Assembly: GCF_038806765.1 (NCBI RefSeq)
Contig: NZ_CP152389.1
Location: forward strand, 1,116,001 to 1,180,000
Origin: Mucilaginibacter sp. CSA2-8R
Lineage (GTDB): Bacteria; Bacteroidota; Bacteroidia; Sphingobacteriales; Sphingobacteriaceae
DNA length: 64,000 bases
Reading direction: 5' to 3'
Shown: positions 63,408 through 64,000 of the stretch, piece after piece
How the letters are laid out: every line of letters begins with the position of its first letter
Position numbering within the stretch: position 1 is the first letter of the stretch
Notes under the pieces: model-generated
The model's database searches: none
What the model was told of the DNA's origin: nothing
What the model saw: the letters and a program-made list of their open reading frames with translations, nothing else
Made by a program: the position numbers and the translations under genes

Positions 63408-64000
63408 ATGAAGAACCATCATCTTGTTGAAGTTCTCACGCCTTGGCAGAGGCTTTTGCGCATACTGCACTATGAGCGCTCAACTATCAATTACATATTT
63501 ATTTATGCCGTGCTTATAGGCCTCATTGGCCTTACATTGCCATTAGGCACCACGGCAGTGTTTAACCTGCTCTCTAACGGAGCAATGTATAGCTCTACTT
63601 ATATACTCATTGCCGTTATATTGGTGGGCATTATTGTAGGCGGTTTATTGCTTATAGGCCAGCTATCTTTAGTGGAAGTTATTGAGCAAAAAATATTTGC
63701 TAAAACGGCACTGGAATTTGCTTTTCGTTTGCCGCGCATTAAAAGAGAGGCATTGGAAGGCGAGTATCCACCCGAACTGGTAAACCGCTTTTTTGATATA
63801 CTTACCATACAAAAAGGACTTACCAAGTTACTGGTTGATATAGTTGCTGCGGCAGTACAAATATTTTTCAGCGCTATCTTACTGTCTTTTTATCATCCGT
63901 TTTTTATTGCCTTCGGTTTATTAATCATCGTTTTTATTGTAGGCATCCTCTTGCTGTACTTCAGGAGGGGTGTAGAAACCAGTATTGAGGAGTCTGAGTA
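63408..64000 (+). CDS. ABC exporter membrane domain, N-terminal part (3' end outside window)
   Basis: ATG at 63408; 197 codons are open to the window edge. The start MKNHHLVEVLTPWQRLLRIL is followed by membrane spans (about 30-50, 65-85, 145-165 and 170-190) with the ABC type I exporter pattern (FRLPRIKREALEG, PELVNRFFDILTIQKGL). It resembles the HlyB/peptide-exporter-like proteins of Bacteroidota that pair with HlyD-type adaptors. The ATPase part is outside the window, so this stays an inference. Confidence 0.7.
   Translation, partial: MKNHHLVEVLTPWQRLLRILHYERSTINYIFIYAVLIGLIGLTLPLGTTAVFNLLSNGAMYSSTYILIAVILVGIIVGGLLLIGQLSLVEVIEQKIFAKTALEFAFRLPRIKREALEGEYPPELVNRFFDILTIQKGLTKLLVDIVAAAVQIFFSAILLSFYHPFFIAFGLLIIVFIVGILLLYFRRGVETSIEESE

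Noticed and set aside
1..64000. tRNA, rRNA, CRISPR arrays, insertion sequences, prophage
   Set aside because: No cloverleaf, regularly spaced repeat, transposase or phage gene was recognised by reading; short RNA genes could still be missed without a covariance search.

Overview
The window is a chromosomal segment from a member of the Bacteroidota, most likely family Sphingobacteriaceae and Mucilaginibacter-like. The evidence is Bacteroidota-type -7 promoter boxes (TAnnTTTG) ahead of many genes, few Shine-Dalgarno sites, a TonB-dependent receptor with a carboxypeptidase-like N-terminal domain, a type II glutamine synthetase, and typical Bacteroidota families. I saw no rRNA, tRNA, CRISPR array, insertion sequence or prophage.

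Region by region: 1-5800 holds the end of a RecD-like helicase, clpB, a small unknown gene, ferritin and a DUF4269 protein. 5820-18030 is a sulfur assimilation region. A minus-strand operon encodes sulfite reductase, SUMT (siroheme), a precorrin-2 dehydrogenase fused to a TauE/SafE-type permease, APS reductase, and the two sulfate adenylyltransferase subunits. It is followed by a separately transcribed TonB-dependent receptor. A threonine-synthase-family PLP enzyme diverges from the operon. Both sulfur transcription units begin with tiny cysteine-rich leader ORFs (CCC and CCCCC). The operon leader is followed by an intrinsic terminator and a possible competing antiterminator, as expected for a cysteine-codon attenuator. 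18100-24820 holds an SRPBCC-ArsR-SRPBCC cassette, small unknowns, lipoproteins, and a three-gene operon of an Lgt-like membrane protein, a multi-cluster radical SAM enzyme of the MJ0619/Tes type and a small membrane protein.

25086-48451 is the ribosomal protein region: rpsL-rpsG-fusA-rpsJ, then a three-gene interruption (coiled-coil membrane protein, prephenate dehydrogenase, M1 metallopeptidase), then rplC through rplQ with secY, map, infA, rpmJ and rpoA. The interruption is bounded by terminators and by a new promoter before rplC. A copy of the prephenate dehydrogenase 3' end lies just before rplC, a trace of past rearrangement.

48475-64000 holds an AhpD-like protein, a frameshifted Crp/Fnr regulator, a GNAT, dnaK, an exported protein, a nitrogen block (porin, amtB, divergent glnII), a GH31 glycosidase, a nucleotidyltransferase, an M42 peptidase, a GNAT, a small membrane protein, a 470-base non-coding stretch with strong hairpins, and the start of an ABC exporter that runs off the edge.

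The two observations most likely to be new are the paired polycysteine leaders on the sulfur genes and the Lgt-like/radical SAM/small membrane protein operon. All family assignments are from reading motifs; no searches were run.
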